Source of the DNA: Oryzias latipes
Taxonomy: Eukaryota; Chordata; Actinopteri; Beloniformes; Adrianichthyidae
Length of the DNA stretch: 64,000 bases
Direction of reading: 5' to 3'
Assembly (NCBI RefSeq): GCF_002234675.1
Contig: NC_019859.2
Span: 32,696,934-32,760,933, forward strand
Below the pieces are notes generated by a model. That model was not told where the DNA came from. It did no database searches and saw only the letters and a list, made by a program, of their open reading frames with translations. The position numbers were made by a program, and so were the translations under genes. The first letter of the stretch is position 1. The number at the start of each line of letters is the position of its first letter. Positions 1 through 11,550 of the stretch are shown one piece after another.

Positions 1-180
1 TAGATGACTGTCATTGTCAGGCTTCTGCTAATGAGCTGCATATGGCGTGCATAAGGAGGGCAACATGGAAAACATGCAGGACAGTGTTCCACGAGGACCA
101 GGGATAGGAAACACTGCTCTAAAGACAGATGTTCAGAAAATCACTTTTAATTTGACCTGCCAAACCAATAAGATGGCGTA
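1..180 (+). repeat. Duplicated segment with internal insertion
   Basis: The first ~35 bases and the block at about 137-175 match a continuous stretch at 20766-20846. This copy carries about 100 extra bases between the two blocks. The extra piece has the look of a fish hAT-type short element end (motif aaacatgcaggacagtg near 72). The matching copy lies just upstream of the lectin remnant at 21.0 kb, so this may be the edge of another copy of that duplicated block. The match is read directly; the element class is inference. Confidence 0.6.
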
Positions 181-1735
181 TTGATGAGGCCAAAACATGA
201 TAAATAAAACAACAATGGGGAACTAGGAAAGCGGCCAAGTTATTATATTTTAGACTTTCTCTCCTTGTAGGAAGACTTTTTGAAAACATAACAGCTGGGA
301 TTAATGTCTTCCAAGAAAATCTTGATTCTACATTATTCAGGAAAGGATCATTGAACTAATGACAGAGAAGCAGAAGTTTCAGGTGTTGAGATCAGATATC
401 GTAATTGTTTCATTCATAATTCTGTGCACACATAAACCTTCTGAACCAAAACAAATGAAAAGTGTTTGCATGTCAGTGATCAAACTTTGTGAACTATAAA
501 CTTTGTGAGACGGTCTTTGCTATTCACTTTAACAGAACAATTCTAGACAAAAAGATCTAGAAATCACTTCCATATATAATTAAATTAAATTTGTTATGAA
601 TTTTTTTAAACGGCTTATGAGACGCGATTTAGCCCAAATTATCAATTTGAATATGATTTTATGATTTAATGCTTACATCTGATGATAAACACATCTATAA
701 ACCATTGAAACATTTTTCTGCAAATTATTTTCAAAGTAAAATCTTTATAAAGCAAAACTGAAAAGGAGTTAAACATTTTCAATGGCTTTTTTCACCGACT
801 CTCTCCCATTTACTAAAGACATTTATCTTACTCTGTAAGGACAAAGGACTCTTAGCGACCCAAAACCATGTAGTTTAAGATGACAACACCATCCAGTTTC
901 AGTTCTGATTCCACCCCCATGCAAACTTTTTCCTACTTTTATTTACAAAAAATTACAAATGTTCGATTTTTTTGCTAAAGTATTGTCCGTTTGTGGCATG
1001 GTTTTTTACGTGCTAGTGAAAAAAAATGGATAAATTTCATTAGCCGATCGGAAGACATTAAGACACCCTTTAAAAGTCATTTTTTTTTATAAATTGTGGT
1101 TTTTGTATTGTGTTAACCTTATTAGTGGAGACAGTTTGGTTCTTCAGAAAAGTCCTTCAGTTTCTGCTCTAGCCAAATTTGAACCTTCTAGCTACTTATG
1201 ATTATTGTTGATGCAGTGAAGTTTAGACCAGCATGAATTCAGTTACACTCAATTTTAGATGATTCAATTGTTGTCAAACTCTCTCCTGTCCCAAAGACTA
1301 TGAGGCAAAAACAACAAGTTAGTGAACTTAAAGAAAGGTGATTGCAGATTTAACATAATCAATAAAAATACAAAAAACTGAATATCTTTAGAAAAAACTT
1401 ATAATACATTCATGGAATTCAACCTAAATTCAGGTTTCAATAGTTCAGGTTTATAAAAGTTACAACACTTCCCAACTGTAAATGTTCATCAATAGTTTCA
1501 TGATTTTCTTCAACTAAGGAGAAACAATGACTCCATGAACAGCTGTGTGGTACCTGAGATCAGGGAAAAGCAGAGGAGGATCATCCATCGTGGTGAAATC
1601 ATGGTCCCAGATGTTCACCTGATGCTGCAAAGCAACAAACACCAAGAAGAAGAAGTGCAGAAGGAGCTCATCATGGGGCCTTATTTATGCAAAACCTGAA
1701 CAAACAGGATGGCATCATCAGCATATGCATAAACA
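181..1735. other. AT-rich stretch without a recognisable gene
   Basis: No open frame of note on either strand and no recognised repeat. Plain AT-rich intergenic sequence. Confidence 0.6.
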
Positions 1736-1739
1736 TGTG

Positions 1740-1920
1740 TCTAACCCCAGAGTGGGCAATCCCAGGCCTCAAGGGCCGGTGTGTCTGCATGATTTCCAGA
1801 TAGTCTAGCCCTACTTAGGGCTGATCAGGTGTGTCCAGCCAATTAGAACATGCCAGAGCAGGGTACGTTGGAAAACATGCAGGAATGCGGCCCTCAGCTC
1901 CCACCTCTGGTCTAACCCCT
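1740..1920. repeat. Short hAT-like non-autonomous element fragment
   Basis: The sequence around cctcaagggccggtgtg (about 1768) and the later aaaacatgcaggaatgcggcc (about 1870) resemble the two ends of a very common fish short interspersed DNA element. A related end is seen near 20695 (ggtcctcaaggatc). No transposase is encoded. Exact ends and target-site duplication could not be set. Confidence 0.45.
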
Positions 1921-1924
1921 TTGT

Positions 1925-3137
1925 TTAAACTCAAACTCAAACTTTATTTACTTATATAGCGCTTTTCATTTCAGTTAAAAACAAAAAGTGCTTAACATAA
2001 AAGCAGATAAAACAGTAATAAAAAATGAAAATTGTTAAAAACAGAAAACAAAGGACAATCACACAAAGATGGGACCCCTCCCTCACCACCCCCCAACCCC
2101 ACCCACACCCCACCGACCCAGTTACCCCAGTAGAAGCCTGAACAAAAAAACGAAGAACTGCAGCTTAAAGAAGGTCTGGCCTGGTACTGCTGTGAGGAAA
2201 CGATATCATGGGGATCCATTTATTCCTAGGCCCAGCCGGACCACAGGGGTCACTATCACAGTGCCCGCCCAACACAGAGCAGCCCAGGGCCCACTCCATG
2301 GCTATTAAACCACAGAGCGGGATCCCCAAGAGGAAACACTGGAGTAAAAAACATCAGAATAAAAATTATCATAAAATAACAACAATAAAAATAGAAAAAG
2401 ATAAAACAAAATAAGATATAACAATGTAAGTAATTAAAAAATAAAATACGTAAAATGATTAAAACATAACCTAAGTATCATTGGTAAAATAACAATAAAA
2501 AGAATAGCGTATTAAAATAGTCCTTACAAATATCAAATGAATAAATACCTAAATAAATTAACAAATATATAAATTAAAAAAAGACATAAGAAATTATCAA
2601 AGTCATGTAAAAGCTAGACTAAAAAGGTGGGTCTTGAGCCTCTTTTTAAAAACCTCTACAGTCTCTGCAGCCCTGAGGTTCTCCGGCAGGCCATTCCACA
2701 GGCGAGCACCGTAATGGCAGAATGAAGCCTCACCATAAGTTTTGGTCCTCACCTTAGGGACAACTAAAAGGCCAGAGCCGGAGGACCTCAGGGACCGCGA
2801 GGGCTTGTATTTTAAAGTAATATAATTCTCTCGTCTTCAGGACCAATGATTAAAAACTTCAGTTTTGTCCTGGTTGAGCTGCAAGAAATTTTCTGCCATC
2901 CACGACTTTATATCTAAAATGCAGTTTAAAAGAGTGTTAACAAGTTCAAGGTCATCAGGAGACACGGAGAGGTAAAGCTGTGTATCATCAGCATAACTGT
3001 GAAAGTCAACGCCGTGTCTCCTGATGACATCCACAAGAGGAAACATATATAAATGAAAAAGTATTGGACCCAAAATTGAACCCTGGAGAACCCCACAACT
3101 TATTTCATGGACTCCTGAGGACTGAGTATCCATACTT
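1925..3137 (-). mobile_element. L2/CR1-type LINE, 3' part (copy A)
   Basis: Minus-strand LINE remnant. It starts at a short (CTCAAA)-like tail and a motif typical of fish L2 3' ends (1928-1965), and ends in the reverse-transcriptase palm at about 3137, where Tc1 sequence takes over. The RT part keeps GVLQGSILGPILF and the catalytic YADD ([11 protein letters not shown]). It shares long stretches with copy B at 31730-33130, including the segment 2170-2420. Relative to copy B it has lost about 430 bases between roughly 2822 and 2835. One T too many in gtttttaatc, at about 2850, breaks the frame after TEVFNHWS, and copy B has the same defect. Non-functional. Confidence 0.8.
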
Positions 3138-3868
3138 TTCATCTTCAGCAGCCTAGCAGATGACAGCAGATTCTGATCAAGAATGTCTCGATACTTTTCT
3201 CCAGTCATTATTACTTCAATGATATGAAGTCTACCAGTACCACATGCCAAAAAACAGCCCCACGCCATGATGCTCCCACCTCCAAACTTGACTGTTGCTA
3301 TGGTGTTTTGGGGGTGATGTGCGGTGCCATTTTTCCTCCAAACATGTTGTGTTTTATGACATCCGAAGAGTTCAATTTTGGTCTCATCTGACCAGAGTAT
3401 CTTCTCCCAGAATGTCATGGGTTTATCCAGATGTTGTGTCGCAAACTCCAAACGAGCTTCAACGTGCTTCTTCTTCAAAAATGGAGTCTTGCGTGGTGTG
3501 CCTGCATGGAGGCCATGGCGGTTGAGTGCATTACTTATTGTTTTCTTTGAAACAACGGTACCTGCTGATTCCAGGTCTTTCTGAAGCTCTCCACGAGTGG
3601 TCCTGGGCTGTTGGAGAACCCTTCTGATGATTTTTCTGACTCCTCTGTCTGAAATCTTGCGAGGAGCACCTGGCCGTGGCAGGTTCATGGTAATGCCGTG
3701 TTCTTTCCACTTCCGGATGATGGCCCCAATGGTACTCACTGGAACTTTCAGAAGTTTAGAAATGCGCCTGTAACCAATATTTTCAGTGTGTTTTGCAACA
3801 ATAAGGTTGCGTAGGTCTTCGGACAGCTCTTTGCTTTTACCCATCATGCAATGCTTCTTGTCTAACAC
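2837..3868 (-). pseudogene. Chimeric ORF: Tc1 transposase N-half fused to LINE RT
   Basis: A single open frame of 343 residues. Residues 1-~243 are a Tc1/mariner transposase: two helix-turn-helix segments (SEDLRNLIVAKH..., then KKTISNALNRHG), a linker RPGAPRKISDRG, and the catalytic core with the first Asp in ILWSDETKIELFG followed by GGGSIMAWGCF. The core breaks off at about ARLLKMK, before the second Asp and the final Asp/Glu of the DDE/D triad, so it cannot transpose. From about residue 244 (position ~3137) the frame runs without a stop into an L2-type LINE reverse transcriptase ([24 protein letters not shown]), ending at a frameshift-derived stop. The join is most simply an insertion plus deletion that happened to stay in frame. 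Expression is not indicated by anything visible upstream. Confidence 0.85.
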
Positions 3869-4100
3869 CTTGCTGGTGAGAAACCTTTTTAAAAGTCATC
3901 AATCAGGACTATACCAGCTGATATTACTTTGCACTAATAGGGGGCAGGTTAACCTTCTGAATACTGACAAACTCCAGCTGCTTTCTTGGCTTGCCAGACC
4001 TTTTTACCCCTCCTTTTCTTCATGTGTTCAATACTTATTCCCTGTGCCATTTCACTTTTAGTGAACTTTAAGTATATGCATTTACCATTTTTGATAGACA
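3138..4100 (-). mobile_element. Tc1-like DNA transposon, 5' half
   Basis: Contains the transposase start (ATG at 3868) and about 230 bases of typical Tc1 5' leader (for example the stretch around 3900-4060). The 3' half of the element and its second inverted repeat are missing, replaced at 3137 by LINE sequence. The outer terminal repeat was not identified with certainty; the upper border is approximate. Confidence 0.7.
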
Positions 4101-5510
4101 AATGCCCAAGTACATAAATCAGAAATATCCTTAAGTATTCTGACAGAAAACGGCCCAAGGAAACACACAAATGATTAAATATTCGTTTTGACTCTGGATT
4201 AAGAAAGTAAAAAGTGTAGACCAATGTTGAGCTAAAGACACGTGTCGTGATAACCCTCCCACGTCTCTTAGCCTGATTTGAGGATCAGGTAACTTTGCAT
4301 GGGAAGTCTGCTGCTGCTCTCGGCCTCGTTTCTGCTGAGGACTATTTCAGCGAGGTAGCTTCTCAGTGCTAAACCGGAGCAATTTTATTTTTTTATTTCA
4401 TAAATGACTTTTCTTTTTTTTTTCTTTTTTTTTCTTTTTTCCCCCTCCCTGCCATTTTAGTTTTTCAAAAATCCAGTAAAATGACAGAAACACAACTCGT
4501 CCCTCGCTCTCACGCTGGATAGATTGTGTAGGGGGGTGGGAGAATTGAGGTGGACAGGAACGGAGAGCGTGGCGAGAGAGAACTCCTGGACTGCCTCGTC
4601 GGCCTCTCAGAGTGGAAGTCGGAGCCAGTTGTTCAGTCACTCTCTGAACGGAGCTGGGAGTCTGTCTGGTCGTGTCAGGCTCTTTTGAATTTCAGCAAAT
4701 CCTGCCTGCTCCATCCTAAAGTCCAATTTTGGTCATTTAAACTGAATGTTTTGTTTTTGTTTGTTTTTTAATTAATAAAAAAAGGAATTATATAATTTTT
4801 TTTGCATGATGACTTTTGTACTTTTATTTCATAAATGCACAATTTGACACAACACCAGACATCGTAATAAAACACTAAACACAAAGACAGTAAAAGGAAA
4901 ATACTTTAAAAAAAGACAACAAAAAGGCAAACTGTGAAAAAGTGACGAGAAGCATTACAGCAGGGCCAAAATATGCTAAGACAGGATAGTCTTGGTCAAG
5001 ATGCAATCTGACACGCCGCTGAAACCAGACCGACCCGTTCGTGAGCAGGGCGAATCTGAGAGAAGGGGGGGGTTTCTGCCAAGACAGGATTGTCAAGATG
5101 CAGTCTGACACTGGTCGGACTGATAGCATTGCGGTCTGACCGTCTGAAAGCTGGTTGGACAGGTTGGTATCTGGTCGGACCCCCTCCCTCCCTGATCTCA
5201 CAGCTGCAGCTTTGGGAGTGAGATTTCAGCGGCTGTCTTCTCTACGTTTTACTAATAGAGCTCCTCCATAGAGAGGATTTAGTTTCTCATCTAAGGAAAT
5301 CGAAGATCAATGAGAAGTCGGTGAACAGTGGCTGCCTCGCGGTTCTCACCAACGAGATAGCCAATTCAGCGGCAGCGGACACGGTGGCGTGCTGCAGCAT
5401 TTCAACAGTTTGCCTCCAGCGCGAGGCCTTCAGCACAAGCCTTCTCTAAAGAATCAACTTATTTTGTCTTTCTTTTAATGTGAAGCCCTTTGGTGCCTTA
5501 TAGGAGTTGT
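4101..5510. other. No gene; pyrimidine tract and partial direct repeat
   Basis: Holds a long CT-rich tract (about 4408-4450). It also has an imperfect direct repeat of about 100 bases: agacaggat ... tcaagatgca.tctgacac occurs at about 4980 and again at about 5082. Open frames here are short and composition-driven. No recognised gene. Confidence 0.55.
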
Positions 5511-5514
5511 AATA

Positions 5515-5705
5515 ACTATAATAATAATAATTGATACTTTATTTATCCCACAATGGGGAAATTCTTCTCCGCATTTGCCCCATCCCCTGGGGGAGCAGTG
5601 AGCTGTAGCCAAACTGCGCTCGGGAGGCAGTAGCGTTAAGGCTCTTGCCTAAGGACCCTCACTGAGTGATGTAAAGTGCTATATATGAATACAGTTTCAT
5701 TCATT
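5515..5705. repeat. LINE/SINE 3'-tail-like repeat
   Basis: Begins after an (ATA)n run with a motif typical of fish LINE/SINE ends (gatactttatttatcccaca) and finishes with gtaaagtgctatatatgaat plus (CATT)n. No coding sequence. It looks like a short retroposed tail or a SINE; the family cannot be settled by eye. Confidence 0.5.
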
Positions 5706-6039
5706 CATGATCCTTTCGTAAAATAACAATATTAATCTGTGATCGCGACCAGATCTTATGTTTTCATTCTAAGATCCTGGACCTAATTTCTGCGAAGCTT
5801 TGAACTTCCAGAATTTAAACGAAACATTTTCTTTTTCCAAAGGGGGACCTAGCAAAAAATAATTAAAAAGCACTGCTTTACGGTAGTCCCACTTGGACAA
5901 ACTACATAGCGTCGAGATCTGCTCAGGCTCTACAAACTTTCATTTCACGCTTCCTTTTGTGACCTAAAGTTATTTTCCCTCATAAATTGTGTCTGACAAA
6001 ATTCGTTGTAATTTTTATGAAGATTTGTTGGTAACACTT

Positions 6040-6500
6040 TTTAGTAAGATTCCTTAACTAACTTTGTTAACGCATTAACAAGCATTACAATAGAATGTTA
6101 AGGGTGTTACTAAGACATTTATTAGTACAATAAGTCTAATAAGGTTAATTCAATTACTTAGTTAACACATTAACAAGCATTATTATTAGGATGTTTTTAA
6201 GAAGCTAATGATACCTTTATTTGGCATTATAGATGCCTTACAAATTTGTCATTGTTAATAAGCTTAATAAGATTTACTAACAACCTTTGTTAACAAATTA
6301 AGTATTATTATTGTTTGGGGTTAGGAAGACATTTATTAGCATTATAGATGCCTCACACAAGCCTAAGTGCAAATAAGCTTATATATTTTATTAACTAACT
6401 TAACAAATAGGCTTTATTAATGTGTAAGATTCTAGTAAGATATTTATTAGCATTATAGATGTCTTGCAAATACCTAGAAGTGTTAATAAGATTCAATAAC
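6040..6500. repeat. Degenerate tandem array, ~110-128-bp unit, about 4 copies
   Basis: The motif cattatagatg recurs at about 6225, 6341 and 6451. Each occurrence is preceded by a (t)tta.taacaaattaa-type block and followed by an aataagctta/aataagatt block. The first unit (about 6045-6140) is more diverged. Copies differ by many substitutions and small gaps, so this is an old minisatellite-like array or the body of a repeat-rich non-autonomous element. Confidence 0.7.
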
Positions 6501-7680
6501 ATCTAAAAACAGACCATTGTCTTCAAAGTCCATATTACTCAACTGCTTATAAGCTTAACAAATGTATTAATTAACTTTGTTAACAGTTTATTAATTGTTT
6601 TGCAGCACCTCATCGAAAGTGAGGGAGTTTTTTTACCACAAACAACCACAAAGCATAAAGCTTGTAAAAAGAACTTAATAACAACAGACTGCAAATACAA
6701 AAATCTTTCTATAAAAGAAATATAATAAATTATTTCAGATAAAAAAACAAACTAAAAAAACAGAGGGACCGGTGTTGAATGACGCTAGCATCATAGCTAA
6801 TATAAGAATAAATTATTAGCAAACTATTCTGAGTGAACCATTCATTGCAAATCTCATCACCAGGAGGCAGTTTACTGGATTCAATGCCGACTGCATTCAA
6901 CCACTGTTGTCTTGCTTCCAAGTCCACTGGAAAGTTGCACAAGTCAGTAGTTTTTGTAGACCGGAGACAATGAACCTACAGCAAACCCTGCTAAAGCTAA
7001 CGAAAAATTAGATAATATAGGAGACCTGTTGGAGCTGCAGACTTGACCTGCACTAAAAAATAAACTCTTGGGTCTCCTCAGAGGTTTTATTGTTGTGACA
7101 AATGAGTGGAGGAGCCATTGAGCTCATTCTTGCAATGTTTGTTTGTTTGCAGGAGACACAGGCAATACAAAACACAAACTTACAAATTAAACTTCGGATA
7201 TGCCAGGGGAGCAATCTTTGGTTCAAATCCTCAAAATAGAAATGACATCAAAAATCGGAATTCTTTATTACATTTTTTTTAATTTTATCAAAGCAATGAA
7301 AGAAAATTCATTGATATTGTAGCGACATGACGGTTAGCCCCGCCTTCAGCCCCTAAGGGTCATGGGACGTGGGGAGTTTCGCGGTAAAACCTTAAGTGAG
7401 AGTGTTGTGACTTGAAGCGACTTTCATGCTGTTTCGACTGCGTCTGTGCCTGGCTGAATGGGCTTAATGCTAAGAAGAAAATTCTGTGCGCTTCCTGTGA
7501 AGCCACTACACTAGCAGTTTGGCGTTGTAATCCCCACTGAAGTGACGCCCCGGGCTGGGTTGTTTCAATATTATTGTGTCGAAGTTAAACTTGTACAACA
7601 GAGCAGTCACGTGAGGCGTCGTTCTCCGCGGAATGCACTGCAGGGCAAATTAACATTTAATCTTTAATAATGCTCATTAT
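6501..7680. other. No recognisable gene
   Basis: A 70-codon frame at 6730-6942 (minus) has no family resemblance I recognise. No splice-framed coding series is visible. Confidence 0.5.
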
Positions 7681-7682
7681 GT

Positions 7683-7790
7683 CAGTGTTTTTCACCCAGT
7701 GTGCCGCGGCACACTAGTGTGCCGTGGGAGATGGTCAAGTGTGCCGTGGGAAATTGCCCTCATTCACTGATCTAAAAACATTTCCCATCT
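7683..7790. repeat. hAT-type MITE end
   Basis: The stretch gtgccgcggcacactagtg with the repeated gtgccgtggga (about 7721 and 7741) is characteristic of the ends of widespread hAT-derived short elements in vertebrates. Only one end is clear. Confidence 0.5.
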
Positions 7791-8747
7791 CCAGGATTTC
7801 AGCTCTCTGTTCATCCAAACAGGCCCTGATAAAACACTGAGGAGTTAGGAATATAAAAGATCGTAAAATACTTTTTCTTTGCGTTTATTTTATTTTATTA
7901 GAGACATTTTGATAAGAATGACGTACCGCGATTCAGCTGCAACTCCGGCTGTATTTTGGAAAAGTCCCGCCCCTTTAACTGTCTCCACCAATCATTCTTG
8001 GGGAGCTTAATCACATGTCATCAGTCTGACCAATCAGAAGTGATTAAAGTCTTCACTTCCTTGTCCCGATTTAGCTCGTAAAGTCGCTCAGTTCTAACAA
8101 AAATACCAGCTAAAGCTCATCTTTATCGGTGCAGCTTTCCACAGAATCCGATGTCAGACAGTGGAACAAGTGAACAAAACAAGGAAGCTCAGAGACGCGA
8201 TCTCCGCCGGTCGTTTAATGCACTACATCTCCCATGATGTTGTTAGGAGTTGTACAAGTGTTTGATGTGATTCCTCAGAAATGTGTTTTTCCAGATCATC
8301 AGCCCGACGCTAAAGGCAGGAGTCATGGCTCGTCTTTCACTCCCCAATGCATCCTTTACAAACAATCAGGCTTATGCAGCAGGTTAAAGAAATATTTTTT
8401 TTCTAAAAAGACCTGCAATAAAAAAATAGATATTAAGGTCAAATAATATTTAATGATTACATTGCACATAAATCATGGTGTTTACTGTATACTGCACAGT
8501 GAAATGAATGACTTTAGTCTTCTTTTATTCCCATGTAGAGCTGCTATCTTTCTTCTACAGCAAAAACTTGTCTGGAACTTTGCTTCTAGCAACTTCACCT
8601 GCAGAAATACCACATTATAATTCAATTTAGTACTTTATAAACTTTTAAAGTTCATCCAATAAATATCAATTTATGTTTATAAAATGCACTTTAATATTAT
8701 TTCCAAAAATAAATTGTTTACTGATTTCAATCTTAAAAATATTTTAG
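7791..8747. other. No recognisable gene
   Basis: Mixed unique-looking sequence. A 70-codon frame at 8234-8446 has no recognisable domain. Confidence 0.5.
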
Positions 8748-8916
<169 letters not shown>

Positions 8917-9109
8917 AAGAGAAAAGGAAACATCAATTCAAAAACCTTTGGGGTTCAATAAATTTACATTTTTCAATAATCAAATTTCCTTTTGGTTTTG
9001 CAGATGTTTGATAATGTCACAGTACTGATTGGTTTTACCCAAAAAATGCTGAAATTTATGTTTGTAGTTTGACCATTTGGCTTTATGAATATGGCATTTC
9101 GCTAACAAT

Positions 9110-10085
9110 AAAAACAATTGCTAACACCTGTTAGCTGCAAAAATGTCCACATGTCAACATGTACACAATACAGATATTGTCCACACATGCATACCCATGC
9201 CTTCAAGCAAACTAGTGTGAGACATTTCATGCATTCACGCAAACAAAGTGCAAAGGTGAGCTAACACCTGTGCTCAGTTGAGTGTTTATGCTCTTGTAAA
9301 ATGGATGACGGAATGTGGAAAGAAGGAGGGGGAGCAACCAGCCACCCCCACACCCAGACCCCCGCCGCTGCAGCCAGAAGCCCCCAACGCCACGCAGCAG
9401 CAGGCAGAGAACAACCGCCCCCCCGGGTGACCACGCCCGCCACCCAGGCCAGGGCCAGCAGGGCCGCCACGAGGCCCCCAGAGCCAGAGAGCAGGGAGGC
9501 ATGGGAGGAAAGAGAGTGCCGCCCCATCCCAAACAGGAGATCAGCCCCCCCGCAGCGCCAGGAGGGTCCAATGCAGTAATTATTACTAATAGTCCCAGCA
9601 TAAGTCCAGTTTATGTCCACAAATTCTGATTCCCAATAAAACCTCCCAGCAGGTAAGGTTATGATATGTAAAAGATTTCTTATTTGCTTATTGGAAACTG
9701 AATTAACACAAATAGCCAAAAAAAAATAATAGTCTGTGTTCTTAATTTACTTGTGTTCTAAATCCCTTTAAACAGTTGTAGTAGACTGGTTGGAATGGCA
9801 TCTAACACTATTGCATATTCTCTGGGTGGAACAGGAATACCGATTTTTGAAAGAAATTCTTCAAACGTCAGAAGATGTCCATGAGAATTGAAAAGTTGTC
9901 TTATTAAAAAAATATCATTTTCATACCATCTAGGAAAAAATAAGTGATTTATTCTTGTATTGTACATTACTGTTATTCCAAATAAAACAAGTCGTTGGAG
10001 AAAAATTGTGTTTATAAACGAGTTTCCAGGCCAGCAGGGCTTGTTTGTAAAAGTTTGAAGGTTTTTTGGGTAATCTTTCAACTTT
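9110..10085 (-). mobile_element. 5'-truncated L1-type LINE copy
   Basis: Minus strand. The frame 9758-10081 (WPGNSFINTIFLQ..., FNSHGHLLTFEEFL, VLDAIP) and the following frame (LPAGRFYWESEFVDINWT, 9719-9580) resemble the C-terminal region of fish L1-clade ORF2. It then passes directly into a very GC-rich block (about 9320-9570) and a tail at 9110-9310. That tail is the reverse complement of 49730-49915, the 3' region of the L1 at 43-50 kb. The remainder of the ORF2 C terminus is missing, so this is an internally deleted, 5'-truncated copy. Confidence 0.75.
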
Positions 10086-10325
10086 GTAATCTCATGTTAT
10101 CACATGTTAACTCCACAGTGTTGCCAGATTGGGCGGTTTTCCGCCAATTGGGCGGTTTTGGTTCTAAATTTGCGGGTAAAAATTTGGTAAAATGGTATGC
10201 ATAATTTGGGCGGTTTTAGGGTCGAGAAGGGCATCCCCATCAATGGCGTGTTTGAAACCATCACGCCGCTCTCTCAGCCGGCGACCAAGATCACGCTGTC
10301 TAACGTCCCTCCGTCGACATGACAT

Positions 10326-10830
10326 GTGTTCATGATCCTTCACAAGAAGGAGGAGGACTTGAATTCTGTGTTCAAGGTGCGTGTGGATGATTTTGACTAC
10401 GTGCTTTTTGCTACTTCTGCCTCGTTCAAATGCTTTGGTTGCGGCGATGACGGACATTTGGTGAAAGCCACACCGCACCGTTTCTGCCTCGAGAGGCGTG
10501 GCCGTGGCGGCGGCAGGTGGTGCGGGTGACGGTCAGCGTGGGTTGCGCGCTGATCGCACCGAGCCCGTGCCGCGAAGCGCCGCTGTGGTTGAGGGTCCTC
10601 CGGAGGAGCTGGCAGCTTGTCCTGAGCCCATGGAGGACGGGCCTGAGCCGGTGGGCGAGTCTGATGAGAACATGTTGAGTGGGGAGGGTGTGCGTGGAGA
10701 AGCTGCACATTCCCTCGTATTTCCCCAATTTGAAAGCTTTTTATGTAAGCACCTCATCAAACACAGAGATGAGTCTGATCTGACTGATCAGGAGGTTTAC
10801 AGACTGAGAAAACAGATGCAGACACTCTGA
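10326..10830 (+). pseudogene. Tx1-type ORF1 remnant with CCHC-like knuckle
   Basis: The frame 10326-10529 reads VRVDDFDYVLFATSASFKCF and GCGDDGH, i.e. C-x2-C-x4-H, as in the nucleic-acid-binding knuckle of Tx1 ORF1 proteins. A Thr lies where the fourth ligand (Cys) would be. The coding continues in another frame at 10498-10830 (Ala/Gly/Pro-rich, ending RKQMQTL), so a frameshift separates the two parts. It sits just upstream of the endonuclease, as ORF1 does in a bicistronic LINE. The start is not present in this copy. Confidence 0.6.
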
Positions 10831-10837
10831 CAACAAC

Positions 10838-11550
10838 TTGGTTTTTAAATTCATGATGGCTTTGTTGCTTTGCTTATTTATTTCATCTCTTGTTTTTTTC
10901 CCCCTTTATTTGATGGATTCCTTTAAAGTGGGCAGCTTAAATGTTAATGGTGCCAGAGAACCCTTGAAAAGAGCCCTGCTCTTTGAGACTATGAGGGCCA
11001 AACACCTGGATGTTTTATTTCTTCAGGAGACCCACAGTGATCCCAGTCTGGAGGTGGACTGGAACAGAGAGTGGGATGGTGAGGTCCTTCTGAGCCATCT
11101 CACCTCAGCTGGTGGAGGAGTGGGTTTTTTGTTCTCCAGGAGGTTTACTCCAATTTCTACGGAGGTGGAACATTTGGTTGCAGGAAGGGTTTTACTGGTC
11201 AGAGCGGTGTTTGAGTGTTTTTCTGTGCTTTTGGTGAATGTTTATGCTCCGACTGCTGGTGCTGAGAGGAAGAGTTTTTTTGCACGGCTCAGTGTAAAAC
11301 TGGATAGCTGCAGTTCGGAGGATTTTTTATTCTTGGGGGGGGGGTTAATAGTAATGAAAATGAGCGTTTGGACAGAAACCACACAGAGCCTCATCCGGCC
11401 TCACAGTGCGCTTTGAGGCAGCTGGTCTGCTCTCATGGCCTTGTGGATGTTTGGAGAAGGACGCACGCAGACTGCCAGCAATACACTTGGTCCCAAATGT
11501 ATGAGAGCAGGTTGACTCTCGCCCATCTTGATCGTTTTTATTGTTTTTAA
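10838..11550 (+). pseudogene. LINE ORF2 apurinic-type endonuclease domain (Tx1-like)
   Basis: The APE-like nuclease domain nicks target DNA to prime reverse transcription. Visible blocks: FKVGSLNVNGARE, VLFLQETHSD, the Gly-rich SAGGGVGFLF, NVYAPTAG and LFLGGG. A frameshift at about 11370 moves the frame to LDRNHTEPHPASQ..., QYTWSQ and LAHLDRFY, where it stops at TAA. The N-terminal leader before MDSFKVG is hydrophobic and probably spurious; Met at about 10913 (MDSFKVGSLN) is a better start. The rest of the nuclease, with its SDH block, is decayed beyond easy recognition after 11550. Confidence 0.75.

Noticed and set aside
9301..9629. Pro/Arg-rich plus-strand frames
   Set aside because: Antisense of the GC-rich L1 3' region in the truncated copy.
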